A DNA stretch of 64,000 nt from Oegoconia quadripuncta. Its lineage: Eukaryota; Arthropoda; Insecta; Lepidoptera; Autostichidae. The translations under genes were made by a program, and so were the position numbers. The stretch covers positions 33,910,778 through 33,974,777 of the forward strand of contig OX438744.1 of the NCBI GenBank assembly GCA_949316235.1, read 5' to 3'. A model generated the notes under the pieces. The model made no database searches. It worked only from the letters and a program-made list of their open reading frames with translations, and was not told the DNA's origin. Every line of letters begins with the position of its first letter. The stretch's first letter is position 1. Below, one piece after another: positions 23,893 through 37,436 of this stretch.

Positions 23893-25217
23893 ACGAGGTT
23901 TCAATGAATAACAACTTCGTGGCGTAATGGTTTCGCTCACTTACATCACAAAGTACAATTTATATTGTATTATATGTCTTCAATAAGGTTCCAGTTGATA
24001 AATCTTCCTTTCAAAAAATTTAAAGGTACTATAAAACAAACTCATTAAGAAAGCATATTCAAAATGTCAGACTGTTTGGGTGATAATCATCCCTGGACAT
24101 AACCAGTTCGCATGCCAGGCTATATCACAATTAAGCCTTTGAGCGCCACGCCGGTCACCGGTGACCGAAAAACAATTGTTTTTCAATTGTGTCTGCGTCG
24201 TGGCAGTTAACGTGTATAATGAAATATTATTGTACCATTCTGTAATATTAAAAGAGCAACCCTTCGAGTATCTTGCTTGTTCTTCTCAGGGGAAAATTGC
24301 CTTTTGAACAGGCAGTAGCTTTAAAAAATGAAAATTCCGACTATTTTAAGTATACCCTTTGTACCTACAAATTAAATAATTTTTGACTGTTGACTATAAT
24401 AAATCAATAGTCTAAGCTAGCTAGTTTGTTGCATCTTGAAATGCGCGTGAGGTGTCCCCCCATTCTCCTGTGTAGACCTGACAGATTTATAAGCGAGTAA
24501 GAACTCGCAACATTATCCTGAGTCAGATCTAGTTCATTACCTGATACAGGATACACAAGGCGCAATTGCCTTGCTAATATTAATGATTATTCTAATAAAC
24601 TTATTTGTGCCGCAAACTATGTTTCTTAAGTTCTATCTCGAGCTAAATATCACTCTCAAGGCACTGGCAGGGTTATCAGAGTTGTCAGCGTTAGCTGTGT
24701 CAGCAAGCCCTTTGACTGTCTCAATTATATTGTGCAGTGTTTTATGATTTCGTCTAATATTTTGTTTGTGAACAATGCATTTCGTATGAAATAAAAGTTT
24801 CAATGTCATTCACTCACAGGTCGGTTGAATAAATTAAAAACTTGGATTAAAAAAATTCCCGGTGTTCTGTGTAATGCCATCAGAAATCTCTTTCTTATAA
24901 TGTTTAATGAATTCGTTTTTTTGTATACAATGAAATTATCTACAACCTTTTTAATTGAATTAAAACAAATAATTCCTTTTCAAAACACTCTCTGTTAGCT
25001 GGCTAAGCAAGTGTGCATAGCACATTACGATGTTGTATTCTAATTTTGTTGAGTTGATAGATTTGTATAGACGCTTCCTAACATTTGAAGTAAACTGACT
25101 GAATTTTAATTTAACTCATATCAGATACATGCAGTGCATTATAACTTTATACAGGGCTGTTTTGAGTTCACGAGTCTTATTTGGTAAATAGGGCTTGACA
25201 GCAAAGCGGAGTACTTG
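23893..25217. other. intergenic DNA
   Basis: AT-rich with no exon seen. It includes a 14-bp perfect palindrome 'ggtcaccggtgacc' near 24153, followed by another inverted pair around 'acaattgtttttcaattgt'. Confidence 0.5.
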
Positions 25218-25560
25218 TTTTCGTACTCAGTTTGGTTAGTGGTAGGGCATTTTTCAATGTCTATTTGGCTAGCTACCATTGTCTAAGTCTGTCACTAAGT
25301 CGCAATGTTTATAGCAGCAGTGAGATCGCGTGCTTTATTTTCGGCCACATCGACATTATCCATCAGGTGAGATGGAGAGATTGTGGTCAAACGCGTATCC
25401 AGTTAATCATAAAAATAAAAAGTTTTATGATCCGGCTATTTGAGATAAAATAGCCAGTCCCCCAATCAACTTGTGGGTTTTAGATATTCACTTACCATCA
25501 GGTGTGATTGAGGTCAGACATTCACCCGATGTGGATAAAAATAGGATATTATATCAATTT
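25218..25560 (+). repeat. composite of SINE body and LINE tail
   Basis: SINE family A body motifs ('actcagtttggttagtggta', then 'atagccagtcccccaat') are interrupted by the LINE tail motif 'gagatcgcgtgcttt' to 'gcgtatccagttaatcata'. It is either a nested insertion or a chimera. Confidence 0.6.
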
Positions 25561-26215
25561 CAAAGTCGTAGCACTTCTTGATAAAAAAAAATATAGAAAC
25601 CCAGACTAGGTACATCATACGCATCAGAAATTCCGAACACTCTTTTATACGTCACGAAATTGGGTAACCCTTAAATTAAAAAAAAACGTTATGGACAAAA
25701 ATGAGCTGTGAACTCAAAGCTGCGCTGTATATCTAGACAAATTTATCAACTAGTAGGTCTATAGAGTAATGCTGTGTTGTAAACCCCACGTGAAGGCAAG
25801 CCTAAATGTTTATAACCATTAATTCGATGTAATGAATGTTACTATGCGACTTAGCTTTAGATGAATCTAATCGATTGGTTAGCTAATGTGTTAGAAACAC
25901 ATCTATTATGTTACTATAACGTGTAATATAATGCAAATCTGAGTATATAAGTATATTTTATGTACCGAATCCAGGAGAAGGCCTACATAAATATATTCGC
26001 CCTAAATCGCCACGTCCGCCGATCGGGTCAGTACGCAGACCACCAACCAATTCTTGATTTTCATAGGTACAATTTATACTTGAAAATAGTGGAAAATAGC
26101 AGTCGAAATATTGGTAAGATTGAAAGGCGTTTACTACGTCTAAGTAGCATATTAAGCGTACCATAGGTTGACACAATTGAAAATAAGATTTCTTCCGATC
26201 CAAAAGAAAAATTAT

Positions 26216-26438
26216 TAAATGAGAATCTGCAATATTATCTCAGTTTCACTACTCAATGCTGTTAAAACTGTAAAATATGCCTATCTTACATACATAATGT
26301 CACTACCTTTATCCCAAATGACCACCCCATTTGGAATAAAGGTCGTGACATTATGTATACATCTATGGTAGGCATCTTTGACTGTTTTTACAGCATTGAG
26401 TACTGAGACTATGAGATAATATTGCAGATTTTCATTTA
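26216..26438. repeat. fold-back element, arms about 105 bp
   Basis: The left arm (26216-26320) begins 'gagaatctgcaatattatct' and the right arm (26329-26438) ends in its complement. The inner pair 'tacataatgtcac' and 'gtgacattatgta' and the centre around 'ccaaatgaccaccccatttgg' complete the fold. A few mismatches and small gaps are present. Confidence 0.8.
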
Positions 26439-29400
26439 CGTTAAAAGTTTGATGTTTGAGACAATATCCTTGGTTCACCTCTCAATGCACGCGTGACAGG
26501 GGGTGATCTCATCGCCGCCGTTGAAATGTGCAATGTTTTTTGGTGGATATTCCCATATTCACGCTTTACGATACCCACGGGGAGAGATGGGTTGGCTCTA
26601 TTCCTTACATGTGCCGAGACCACGGGCATGTAATAGTATTTGAGACGCTTACACCAATTATCTAGTCCCAAAATTGGCAAAGCCTCTACTATGGATCTAG
26701 TATCCATATGGTGGTAAAGTTTGATGCCCGAAAATATGTTCAAATTCATCACTTAAAACATGTATCTCTAGTGCAATACGAATGCACTACCATTGGTTTC
26801 GATGTCACCTGTAAGGCCAATAGGTTGTCCATGTTTACAATCGAGTTTTCGAAGTATAATTTGTTAGTTATAAGTCGTACAAAGGAGTTGCATTATTTTA
26901 CATGTTGTAGGTATATACAGTGCAATAATAATTTCGCTTCCTCTTTTTTTAATCTTTTCTATTTAGATTTATATGTACTTATATATTTACACATTTTTTT
27001 ATTATAAGACAGATTAGTCTCGCTTATTGATTTTTTTAAAGTTCTGTTAATAAAATGTATCTTCTATTTTCATAAGAACATTAGACAATCAGTCGATCCT
27101 AGCGATGTAAGGAGAAATATTTTTGTAGTATATAAAATTACTAAAGTGATTTTCAAATGCCATTCTTGTAGCTTCTATTGAGCTTCGTTGTTTACCGAAT
27201 TAATGTTTTTGTTGAATAAAATTAATGCTTTATCGTTTATTTGCATTTTATGAACATCGGTGTTAGATAATATTCGACGATTATTATGATGTCTCTGTGA
27301 ATATTATTTTATATGTATATATTACAGGGTAACATTTACTCAACATATTTCAAGAATATGAACAATATGTAATTCTAAATACCTAAAAGGAAAAGCATCA
27401 TCTAATGAAATGTTGATTTTCATAGGGTCTGATACTGAATATTATCCTAATATTTGTTTGTCCAATCCTTTTAATTTCATCTGAATATTAAAAATTTACT
27501 ATTTAAGAGTTTTATCCACAATTGTGCGAAATCTATTATTTCTTTTACTTAGATGACTATCACATTAAGTTTATGTTTTGAAGATCTTCTGTTGGCAGCC
27601 ATTCAATGTCTACAAAAATTTAATTTTTACAATATCGTGTTCCTTTATTTTAAATAGCTATTTATAAATATTTTAAATATGCTCTTTGGTGGTTTATTGG
27701 TGCAACAATTTCCACCATACCAACACCACTATGTTTCATTTACTTTCTTTAATTTTATACAACATATTTGTTATATACTTCTTAAATGTCTATATTATAT
27801 TTAATAATGTTAATGTAAATAAATTTTGATTTCTGAATGAGAACATTTCTTACCGCCGCTATGCTTACAAGGTGTCGCAGAAGCATATCAAGCTGAAAGG
27901 AAAACATTCACTTGAACAAATACTTTCATTCTGCTATACCTTGTAATGGTCTCTAGTAAATTATGTAAGGTTATATTTTGTATACCAAAAAGCCAATACA
28001 CCCCAATTTGATCATATATTTCGTAATCAATACGGCTAGAAAAAATTAAAATAAATGATTGTTGCGAATTCAGTTACTGTTATGTTTCCGATCAGTCATT
28101 TAATCTGATAATTAATTAAGGAAAAAATATAACCCATATTCTTATAGCCGGAATCGATTCTATTCGTGCTTCTGACCAAAATAATTTCAGGTTTCAGGTA
28201 TACAATAAATAACCTTGTATTAATAATTAAAAAATTGGATGTCAGGAACTTTCCTTTAAGTTTAGCGGTGTCGGCCCATCAATGCAGAAATACAGTACAA
28301 CTGAATAGGTATTTATATTCATATAGCTGTGGATGATTTCGGATTCAAGTAATATGATCTACTGCTGACATAATTAGTTCTAGCAAAAAATTAAAATTAT
28401 TTATTAATTTGTCGATATTCTCAAGTAATAGCAACTTAATAACCGTGATAGGCTTTTAATTAAAAACTTTGAGTTTATTAATTTATTTTAGTATGACTAA
28501 CGAACGAAAGCTGATCACTTGATTAGGCTACTACTTAACATGCCAATTGTAAGGTATATAAATAATTTTTAATCAAGAATAGTCGTACAGCAGTAGACCT
28601 TTCAGGCATTACATGGATTTGATTTCTTCACATTTTGTCAGAGGATAGCGATAAGGATAGTATTTACCTTTCAAATGACTTGTACCATAGAGTACTAACG
28701 TAATTTTGACTGTATTTGCAGATACAGTAGCCTGTTACCTACTCTTAATTATAGGGGTAAGTAAGTGTTGATGGGTACTTCTACGCTTTTGAGAATATTA
28801 GTGTTCCTGATGTCGAGTCTATCACATACAAGTTCCATAAAGTTACTGTACGAATTTATTGTATCATATCAGATTTGTACTCGAACTGTCGGCAAGATAA
28901 TAAAAGCTAGCGAAAGTGCAGCAGTGAAAATAGGAAGTGTATTATGATAAATATATCGAATTCAAATATCAGTTTTAATCAGAAATGCAAATAAAAAAGT
29001 ATTAGAACGTGACATATTTTAAATATACCTATTTTTACCTTTTTTCTAGTATTTATTTGAATCCAACAATTAATCGTGGTCGTATTTTACTTTGTATTTT
29101 TTAATGTCAATGTTTCTGTTACTTTTTGACTCTCAATAAGTTATACGTGGTCTTATTTTGCATAAGGAAATTGGAATCTTAAATCGAATAAACCATGAAT
29201 CAGTCTTAAGAACCTCTAAAATTGAAATAACAACTACAAATGCGAAAGAAATTGTTAACTTGCCGACATATACATGTCTAGTATATTTAACTATACCGGT
29301 ATTACTTAATAAAAAGCCTGTGTGCGGTTGCGGGGAAAGAAGAGCGGTAGCCACACTATTGCCTAGCGATACGAAAAGCTAATGGTACCCAGTTTGGAGC

Positions 29401-31730
29401 CTCTACATACATCAATTTTATTAACAAATTTATTATTTATTACTTTGTAAATTTTGTATGTTTTACACTATCAAAATATGTAGTTTATTATCGGCCTATT
29501 AAATGATCATGTTTTTATTTTGAATTATTATTTTTATTTATTTATCTTTTACACAGATACATATAGGTGGTCTATGACTAACCCCACAAAACCAAATTGA
29601 TCGGTTTGTCTGGGAGTATATCAGTCTCGACTATAATACATAGTTCAAACTTCAATATAAAGTAGGTACACCTTAAGTAGTTAGAACATATTTTACAATT
29701 TATGGACACAACAACGTGCATTGGGTAATTAGACAATAGATGATTTTTACATAACTTAGTAAACCTGCGTTTGCTTTTCTCGTTTCTAATTTCTTCTGTC
29801 AAACCGTTATAAATGCTTTTAAGTGTTTCTTATTCCATAATAATTTGGTAATCCATATCGTTGGGATCGTGGTTGATGACCACGTATCACCAACATTAAA
29901 ACCTTCCATTATGGTCATTTTGCGTAGTCCTAAAAGAGTTGGAATTTTTCATTCCTTTGTATTTTGCCTTAGGCAAGTTTACTTGAACGTTTCTGGTGTA
30001 AGGGCCTTCTTCGTTCTTCGTCTTCTGATCATTCAATATCTTCTGCAACATTAAAGTCTTGTAGCAATTATGCCAAAACGTCTAACCACTCGCAAAGAAA
30101 ACAAATATCAAGCAAACCTAAAACCCTTTTAGTCACTACGAACGGCATGCATGGTGCTAAGGATATCGTTAGGAGTGTGGCTACCATTATATTCTTTCCC
30201 CCCCACCCTCCGCTGTGCGGGCTCTCTATTAACTTGTAGATTAATATAAATAGATTCAGCTATGGATGTTGTGAAATACATGTTTGTTGTCTATATGCCA
30301 TTTTAAGTGTAAAATTGTTTAATAAATCTTCTGCTTACAATTTATATTTAGGTATACATAGGTATAAATATATAAATAAATTGAGCGATAAAAATATTTT
30401 AAGTTAAACCACTCATTTAAAAATCTCGCATATGATTGACTGTTAACTGTTCGCCGTTTATAGACAGCCAATCAACTGCGAGAAATGAATCGGTAGCGTT
30501 TGTCGTTATAGGCAACTTGTCAGGGGGGGCTGCGGTGTTATTTCTGAATCTTTCGATTTTGAATGTGCAGGCGAAAATTACAGATTCACCTTTGTGAATT
30601 TGTAGTTTTGTTGTTTTGAATTGTTGATACAACCGTTGAAATTTGAAAAATTGCACGCCTCTTGTTGTGGTTAGCGACTCTGACCGCTATGTCCAGAGTG
30701 GAACTAGATGGCGCTATGTGTATATACAATGCTAGTCGGAAAGGGGGTACTAAGCCGAAAGGCTGTAAAAGTACCCGTTATAACGAACAACGTTTGTTCT
30801 ACAACTTTCCTCAAAACTCAATACATTTCGAGAAAATGCCCTTTAAACATGTCATAACAAAATACTACCAAGTAGCCCTAATCAGCTGTGTTTCATTCAT
30901 AAAAATGGTTAACATAGAGTTTGAAACTTTTCACTATTACGATATTTTGCCTACAGCCTACACCCTCCGTGAGGCTTGGTAAGCTGGTAACCAAAAAAAA
31001 AACTTATTCCTTCAGTATTTCTTTTAGGATTTCATAATTAATGCTGGGCCTAAATTAAGATTCCATAAGTAGGTTTGAACGCAAAAGTAAGAAAAAAAAT
31101 TGACAAAACATTCGATTTCAGAAAGGTTCCATCTTCTACTCTGGAGTGGATCATTGGGATTTACCCTTCTCAACCAAGAAATATTTTTTTAATCGGGTAA
31201 AAATTTACGAAGATGTCGAGTCACGAACGGTCGAATTTAAAACCTTCTTTTTGGAAATCGGTTAATAAATCATACTTTGGAACTTCAACATACCACTAAG
31301 CAGCTGGAAATCCATGTAAAATGTCCACGTCAATGAAATGCTACTAAAACTAATTGGTAATTAATGTCATTCTGAATTTAAAAAAATCGAAACATGTTTA
31401 CGTATTGCTACCTACTAACCCCTCTGCGTTTGCGCACATTACACAGTCTTGACTTGACACACACACACATGCATGCGCAAGCCACGCCCTGCCTATCGGC
31501 AAGTGCATTCGAATCCGAATTCGCCGAAATCCATAAAATACGAAGAAATAAAAAATACCTAAATTAAAGCCAGTCGCTTCTACCACTTCCGTGCAAGCAG
31601 TCGATTATTTTCGCGAGTCGTCCTAGTTCGTCGTTATTTGTTATTTATTATCGTTAGAGATTTTCTTTGTTATCGCTATTAATTGTATTTGTTTGGTAGG
31701 TATTAGTTGTTATTGTTAATAATTCACGAT
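26439..31730. other. intergenic DNA, AT-rich
   Basis: About 5.3 kb with no exon, tRNA or complete element recognised. Around 30730-30765 the segment 'tcggaaagggggtactaagc' is repeated inverted at 32884-32912. The 26560-26640 part shares the 'acccacggggagagatgggt' motif of the LINE-like repeat. Frames at 26708, 29158, 29578 and 30662 have no recognisable domain. Confidence 0.5.
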
Positions 31731-31796
31731 ATGCCGGTGGAGTACACCAATCAAAAATACTACGATATGAATTGTGTAGGAAGACGTGATCACGTA
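31731..31796 (+). CDS. possible first coding exon of an unidentified gene
   Basis: An ATG at 31731 opens MPVEYTNQKYYDMNCVGRRD and ends at a plausible donor 'g|gtactt'. The 130 bp before it look like 5' UTR, with pyrimidine-rich 'tcgtcctagttcgtcgttat'. I do not recognise the protein, and no partner exon on the plus strand is found in the window. It may be chance. Confidence 0.2.
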
Positions 31797-32019
31797 GGTA
31801 CTTACGGTAGCTCGAGAAGCTTGATTACAAAGAGTGCTTCAACTTGTGCTTAATGTAATAGTGTGGCTATGTGGACACAAATGCAGCGCGTGTTTGTGTT
31901 ACGTACGGAATAACAACGTCATCATCAGAAAAGGTTAGTTGTTTCATTAAAAATTAAACCATCATTCTTGTTAAAAACCTAGGTTAGGTACCTAGGTACA
32001 GTAAGGTTCGAAAACGCGT

Positions 32020-32222
32020 ATTTTTTTTTATGCAAAACGGGTTTGTACTTGCCCTCAATCACACTTGATGTTAAGTGAAAATGAGGTCGAAGGTGGAAAC
32101 GTACTGACCCGGAAACCCCAACACATTTGGGGGACTGGCTATCTTATCTCTGACAACCGGAACACAACAATGCTATTAAACATTACTGCGTGGTGGCAGT
32201 TTTAGATAAGATGGTGGTAGAA
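32020..32222 (-). mobile_element. SINE family A, headless
   Basis: Poly-T at the left, then 'acacttgatgttaagtgaaa' and 'ggggactggctatcttatct'. It stops near 'aagatggtggta' without the tRNA-like head. Confidence 0.75.
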
Positions 32223-32589
32223 AATGCGTATCCAGTAACAGCTCAAACGATTAAAATCTTTAGGTAGGTAAACTTTGATTTCAAACTAAAAGTAGTTTTT
32301 AAGCCCCGTTACATAAAAAATATGTAATAACCTTGAAGCCTATGTCTGCCTGTGGCTTTGTTGGGCCGACGTGTTTGAAAACATTTAACACAGTTGCTTT
32401 GTTTACCTGTAAGATTCAGTGGGGATTTCTGGAATAATTTAATATTTTGCCGACAATACAAAATTTCGATAGTTTGAGGTGGAACTGGTTATGCACTTAT
32501 GAACTTCATGAAAATTTGATGGAATGTATGGGGCTCTGGTCACCCATAATCCCGCCATACACGTAATCCACATTTCGGTAACTTCCGAC

Positions 32590-32730
32590 GGCACACGCTA
32601 TGTCGGTGCCCGACAAAGGGCGGGCGGCGCGTGTCAAAGGGCGGGCGGCCATTGTCAACAGACGGCGGCGCGTTTGACGGACCCGACGCACACGCAGGGC
32701 AAAATGGGCGGGGTCCGCGTCATTTTGGGC
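32590..32730. repeat. GC-rich island with repeated 'gggcgggcggc'
   Basis: Two direct copies of 'aaagggcgggcggc' and a related 'cagacggcggcgcg' unit stand out from AT-rich surroundings, with many CpG. It could be a promoter-like island or a small GC-rich repeat; no exon is tied to it. Confidence 0.4.
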
Positions 32731-33766
32731 GTCGATTATTTTGTCTCTTTTCATTCATGAATTATAGGGTTGTCCAAATTTTCTTAAATTAAATAATTTA
32801 ATAACTTTGTATGGAAACAAAAATATGCGTTTTCCCCATTTATCTAATTGGCAATAAAACACTTATCGATGACACTATAACCAACTTTCGGCTTAGTACC
32901 CCCTTTCCGACTAACCCTGTATATATATCCAAGGATATTTTTCGGTCACACATGTCAACATCACAACAGCTACAGTTCATTGCTGGGGCCCGATTTTCGC
33001 GCATTCGTGATTTCACTGCGATAAATAAGTTCGAAGCGGTGAGAACCGTTCTAAATATGAATTGTAAGCAGAGTTATTATGTAATATTGGTACGTCACGC
33101 TTTGGGGTGCAGCTATAGAGTGAGAGAAGATTATGTGCGTTAGTTTTGAATTTGTTCTTTGGTTAAGGCTCGATTTATTATTGTGAAAGTTTTCTTGCAG
33201 TTAGTACTGCGGCTATTTCGCCTAATTTCAATGGGCAATGCACTTATTGCCATGCCTTTCGCCATTCGTCAAATTTGTTCATTAAGGCCCAAATATTGCT
33301 AAAAATTGACAGTTGGCGTTGGGGACCATTCCCGTTGGACTTAGACAATAGAGGGGCGGGTCAGGCTTTACACTTTTCAACTGGTACAAACATTGTCAGA
33401 TATGAATATTTTGTGTGCTGAATCCAGGTTGTTATTTGGAAAATTAGGTACAGGTTATTCTGAAAGTAGAATGTTTATCTGTACCTATGCATGTCGTAAG
33501 CAGATTGTTGAAATAACCATTCAATTTAATGCCAAGGAGGATCGTGATGTATGTTGGACATTCTTGCTTTTATATAATAATAATTTTTTATTAGGCATAG
33601 ATCCCATTATAAATACAAAATAAAAAAAAAATAATCAAATAAAAGTAAACTTAAATTAAAATTGTATACTATAAAATAAAAACCTACATCTGTTCGTATG
33701 TTACATAAAAATTAACATGTCATTTGCTTTTTCTGTTCCGTGGTACAGATGTAACAGACAGAGACT

Positions 33767-34112
33767 AAGGCCAGTATTAATAAACCGTTCTCAAGATTGA
33801 GAATAGTTTTGTCACCGGTCTCAAGTAAACGTGTTGATTAATAAACCTTACTTGAGACCTGAAACGCACGTGCATACTCAAGCAGTACTCATTTGAGACG
33901 TGCGCCAAGTTTCACGTATTAATAAACGAAACTCAAGACTATCATTCATTCGCCGCTGAGGCGAATTCTTGAGAACTGATCTCAGCTGAGTAGACCTCAA
34001 GATGGGTTTATAAATTAGCACGGAGCTTGAGATAGCGTCAACTGCTTAAGACCCATCTCGGTTGATACAGCCTCAAGACTTGTATTGAGATTGGTTTATT
34101 AATACGGACCTA
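33767..34112. mobile_element. MITE family 3, copy 1, about 345 bp
   Basis: The ends are inverted: 'taaggccagtattaataaacc' against 'ggtttattaatacggaccta'. The interior repeats 'ctcaag' and 'gagac' motifs. The copy at 54783-55093 shares blocks such as 'agacctgaaacgcacgtg' and 'tgatctcagctgagtagacc'. A probable fragment lies at 38770-38890. Confidence 0.75.
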
Positions 34113-36086
34113 ATACTCGTAGTAGAGTGTACAATATTGTATATCATGATGAAAATAGATTAACCACCTGTTTAACAAATACGGCATGTTTGTAACAGAT
34201 GTAGAAACACTAGTCTGACCTTGAAAGAAAGTTGCTGTGAATTGTAATGCTTATTGGTTACTGTTTTTGTGTATTATGTATTAAATTTAGAATTTTTTAT
34301 GATATTATTGACATTTGCAATACGTTTTGTGTTGAAAATAAATATGGCAGATTATATTATGCGCATTCAATGATGTCACTGCATTTTAATAAATCTCAAA
34401 TGACATTATGAATACACGGGATGCATTACATATCATTTCAAAATTGAAACATTTGTTTAGTTCGGCCATGTTGCCCGTTCGGAGATTAGAGATTTTTTTT
34501 TAAATTAAAATCCCACAGAGTAATATAGTAGGTAGTGACACCATGCGCCAAGTCCATTTATGTTAATATTTTTTTTTAAACATACTGCCCTGTTCAAGCA
34601 TGAGTCATTGATAACGCTCTTAATAAAATTGTATTTATACAAAGTAACTTGTTTTTACATAATCACGATTGACATAATTATAAGTTATTAATTCTGCCAT
34701 TTTACATTCGTTAATTATAAGACGAAATTTTATTTAAAGCGTTTATAATCAATTTGTTTTGATACGTCCAAGCTGGCCTTGACAAACTATTGGGCGATTT
34801 TATGGACATAGTTAAGTATAATTTGTATGTATATGTACGGAAAGGAGTAGGGACCAGAGCGCTAGTAGTGAGACAAACGTTGTTTTGAATCTGTTGTCTA
34901 GATATAATTTTAAATTTAATTATGTTGGGATCTGAAGATCTAATCAGTTACTAATTGTGCACTATTTTACCTATAGGTATGTATGTAAATAATTGATACA
35001 TAGCGCCATAACGTTGTGGTGACAGAGAAACGCTTGTGCTTATTAAAAAAAAGATGTATTCCAATTTATTATTTTGTTTTATTTACAGAGATTTTTTACA
35101 AATCGTACAAAAACAAGTGATCTATTGAAGTAATGCATTCTACCCACCTCCATCCATACAAATCTTATAAGGTAAACAAACTAGGCAAGTCGGTATTGTT
35201 AGAAAACCTAAGTTATCGATACGTAAGTGTTGACAAGATCATACTTATTGAGTCATTAGTATTATGGCACAACGGTATACCTAACATAATGAATGAATGA
35301 ATGATGAACGAATATATTAATTATTGAAGAGTTACATACAGTAGATATTTGGTTTTACAATGTTGGATAATACAAACAAAGAATAAAGTATTAAGGAGGG
35401 TTTATCGCATTCCATACAAAGTTATAAATTTTTCGTAATTTATAAACCTATTCTATTTTTTTTGTTTACATATCCATAGAACATTATTTGAACAATCTTC
35501 ACTATAAGACGCCTACGAAAACCTGTAAAGGTTTGTGTGTAGCGCGAATGAGGTCACTGACCCGCCGCGTTATTAATTATTACAAAAGGTATGTAACGTA
35601 ACTTAAATATCTATGTATGATATGCGAAAGCAAGTAGACACGTGTCTCTCTATCGAAAAAAAAATAAACTTTATACGTATAAGCAGGATACAGAGATCTA
35701 AAAACTTAGTAGAAAACATTTATAAATTATCGAATTTACAAGAATATATAGCATTTTTTTTGTTATTACGGAAATCTTTTCAGTTCCATACTCTTTTACG
35801 GAAATGTTCTCTACTAACTTTTTAGATCTATGTACGTGCTTATAAAGTTTCATAAGAATCGCTTTATTCGTTACGAAAATATTTGGATTTGAAAGTTTGT
35901 ATGGAATACCGTATACACCCTCTTAAGCATGTACTTAAAGGAAAATTTGTGTTACAGCACCTGCTCTCTTCCAAGTGATACATCATAAAGTTTTATATAA
36001 CATTTGTCACATTTCTGCGGAAAGTAAATATAATGTTCGAGGAACAAAAGTTAACTTTAAAATTATACAAAGTAAGAATGGAATGT

Positions 36087-36087
<1 letters not shown>
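34113..36087. other. intergenic DNA, AT-rich
   Basis: No recognisable gene, RNA or complete element. Confidence 0.5.
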
Positions 36088-36117
<30 letters not shown>

Positions 36118-36228
36118 GTGCGTGTGCGTGTGCGTGTGCGTGTGCGTGTGCGTGTGCGTGTGCGTGTGCGTGTGCGTGTGCGTGTGTGTGTGTGTGTGCG
36201 CGTGTGCGTGTGTGTGTGTGCGTGCTAA
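36088..36228. repeat. microsatellite, (GT)n and (GTGTGC)n
   Basis: Pure GT dinucleotides pass into about a dozen 6-bp GTGTGC units and back to GT over about 140 bp. The Cys-Val or Cys-Ala frames across it are artefacts. Confidence 0.95.
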
Positions 36229-36439
36229 TTACTTCTAATTAGATATATTTCTAAACTAACTAACTAACATTCTAATTAGATATATTTCTAAACTATAGTA
36301 ATAATTACAATAACAGATCATTGATAAACTTCAGATCTATGTTAGTAGCATTTATTCGTGTTGCCCGTGATCTTACCGCTTGTCATTTATTTTTCTATCA
36401 AGATTATGAAGTTAGTGAAACTGTGTAAAAATATTACCG

Positions 36440-36672
36440 GTGACCGGTTGGTGTAGTGGATAGTGAGCCTGTCAGCGAAACCAACGGTTGCGAGTTCGAA
36501 TCCCGCGAGGGATAAATGTTTGTGTGATGAATACTTACGAACATTTATTCCCGAGTCATGGATGCTTAAATAAATATTTATGTATGTTTATCCGTTATCT
36601 AGTATTAGTTTGGGACTAGATTATTGGTGTAAGTGTCCGAAATATTTATTATTATTTTATTTATTATAAACC
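36440..36672 (+). mobile_element. tRNA-headed SINE, family C
   Basis: The head 'accggttggtgtagtggata' (A box) and 'gcgagttcgaatcccgcga' (B box) is followed by 'gtgtgatgaatac', 'aaatatttatgtatgtttat' and 'agtgtccgaaatatttatt', ending in ATT repeats. A damaged copy lies at 55725-55945. Confidence 0.85.
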
Positions 36673-36900
36673 CAAGGCACGCCACTGACTATAAGCACTA
36701 CTTTACAGATGTATTGTGCCATTCGGGTTAATATTCGTCCCATAGGCTACCAGCCAGCATATACCGCACGATATTCAGATGGCCGAAGAGTTTGGCCATC
36801 CTACAGAATTTACAGGTTGTCGTACTGTACTAGCGGTACTAGCGCCCGGTTACATGTGCTTATCCAACCTGCAATATCCCTTAGTCCTATTAGCACTAGT

Positions 36901-37024
36901 AGCATGACAAGCGCGATAAGCGTTTATGTTCCGCGGATAATATTTGTCATACTCATTCGCTTGGACGAAATTACAACTATTCCACTTTCACTCCTACGTC
37001 GCGCCCAATAAACGATGTCATGCT
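36901..37024. mobile_element. MITE family 2, copy 2
   Basis: The ends 'agcatgacaagcgcgata' and 'gatgtcatgct' match the copy at 14290-14413, with an interior sharing 'ggataatatttgtc' and 'ttggacgaaat'. Confidence 0.7.
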
Positions 37025-37326
37025 ACGGGGGCAGGACTATTGGTATTAGTGTAGTATATTGATAACCACGCCTTATTTCTGATGGACTTATATGGGTATG
37101 CGCTCACTAAATCAACTCCGTAGCGTCACCGGATCGCCGTAAGCCCTCCACGCGCGGACGGCAAGTGGACCACTCGGTTACAACTCGTTGCTCGCATGTT
37201 TACCTTGCGTTGACTGCGCATTGCCAACGCGCGGGTCCCGAGTGGACCGCGCGCTACCCGCTAATGATTTCACGTGTAGACCAAGTGCCAATTGTTAACA
37301 GACTTCTCGAAAATTCGTAGACCAAA

Positions 37327-37436
37327 CGACGTCCACTCGTTGACCACGCGGGGTCCACTGGTTGACGACACTAGGTCCGCTGGTTGACCGCGCGACGTTT
37401 ATTGGTGATAACGCGGCGTCCACCCGTGGATCACCT
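37327..37436. repeat. degenerate 22-bp GC-rich tandem repeat
   Basis: About five units of the form 'gggtccactggttgac' plus 'cacgcg' occur in a row with substitutions. The surrounding 37120-37460 is GC-rich and contains related 'gtggacc' words. Confidence 0.6.

Noticed and set aside
32506..32760. Opposed frames across the GC-rich island
   Set aside because: Openness is explained by the stop-poor GC-rich repeat; no homology.
35975..36242. Plus-strand frames rich in Cys-Val and Ala-Cys
   Set aside because: They translate the GT/GTGTGC microsatellite.
36709..37011. 100-residue plus frame
   Set aside because: It runs into MITE family 2 and has no recognisable domain.
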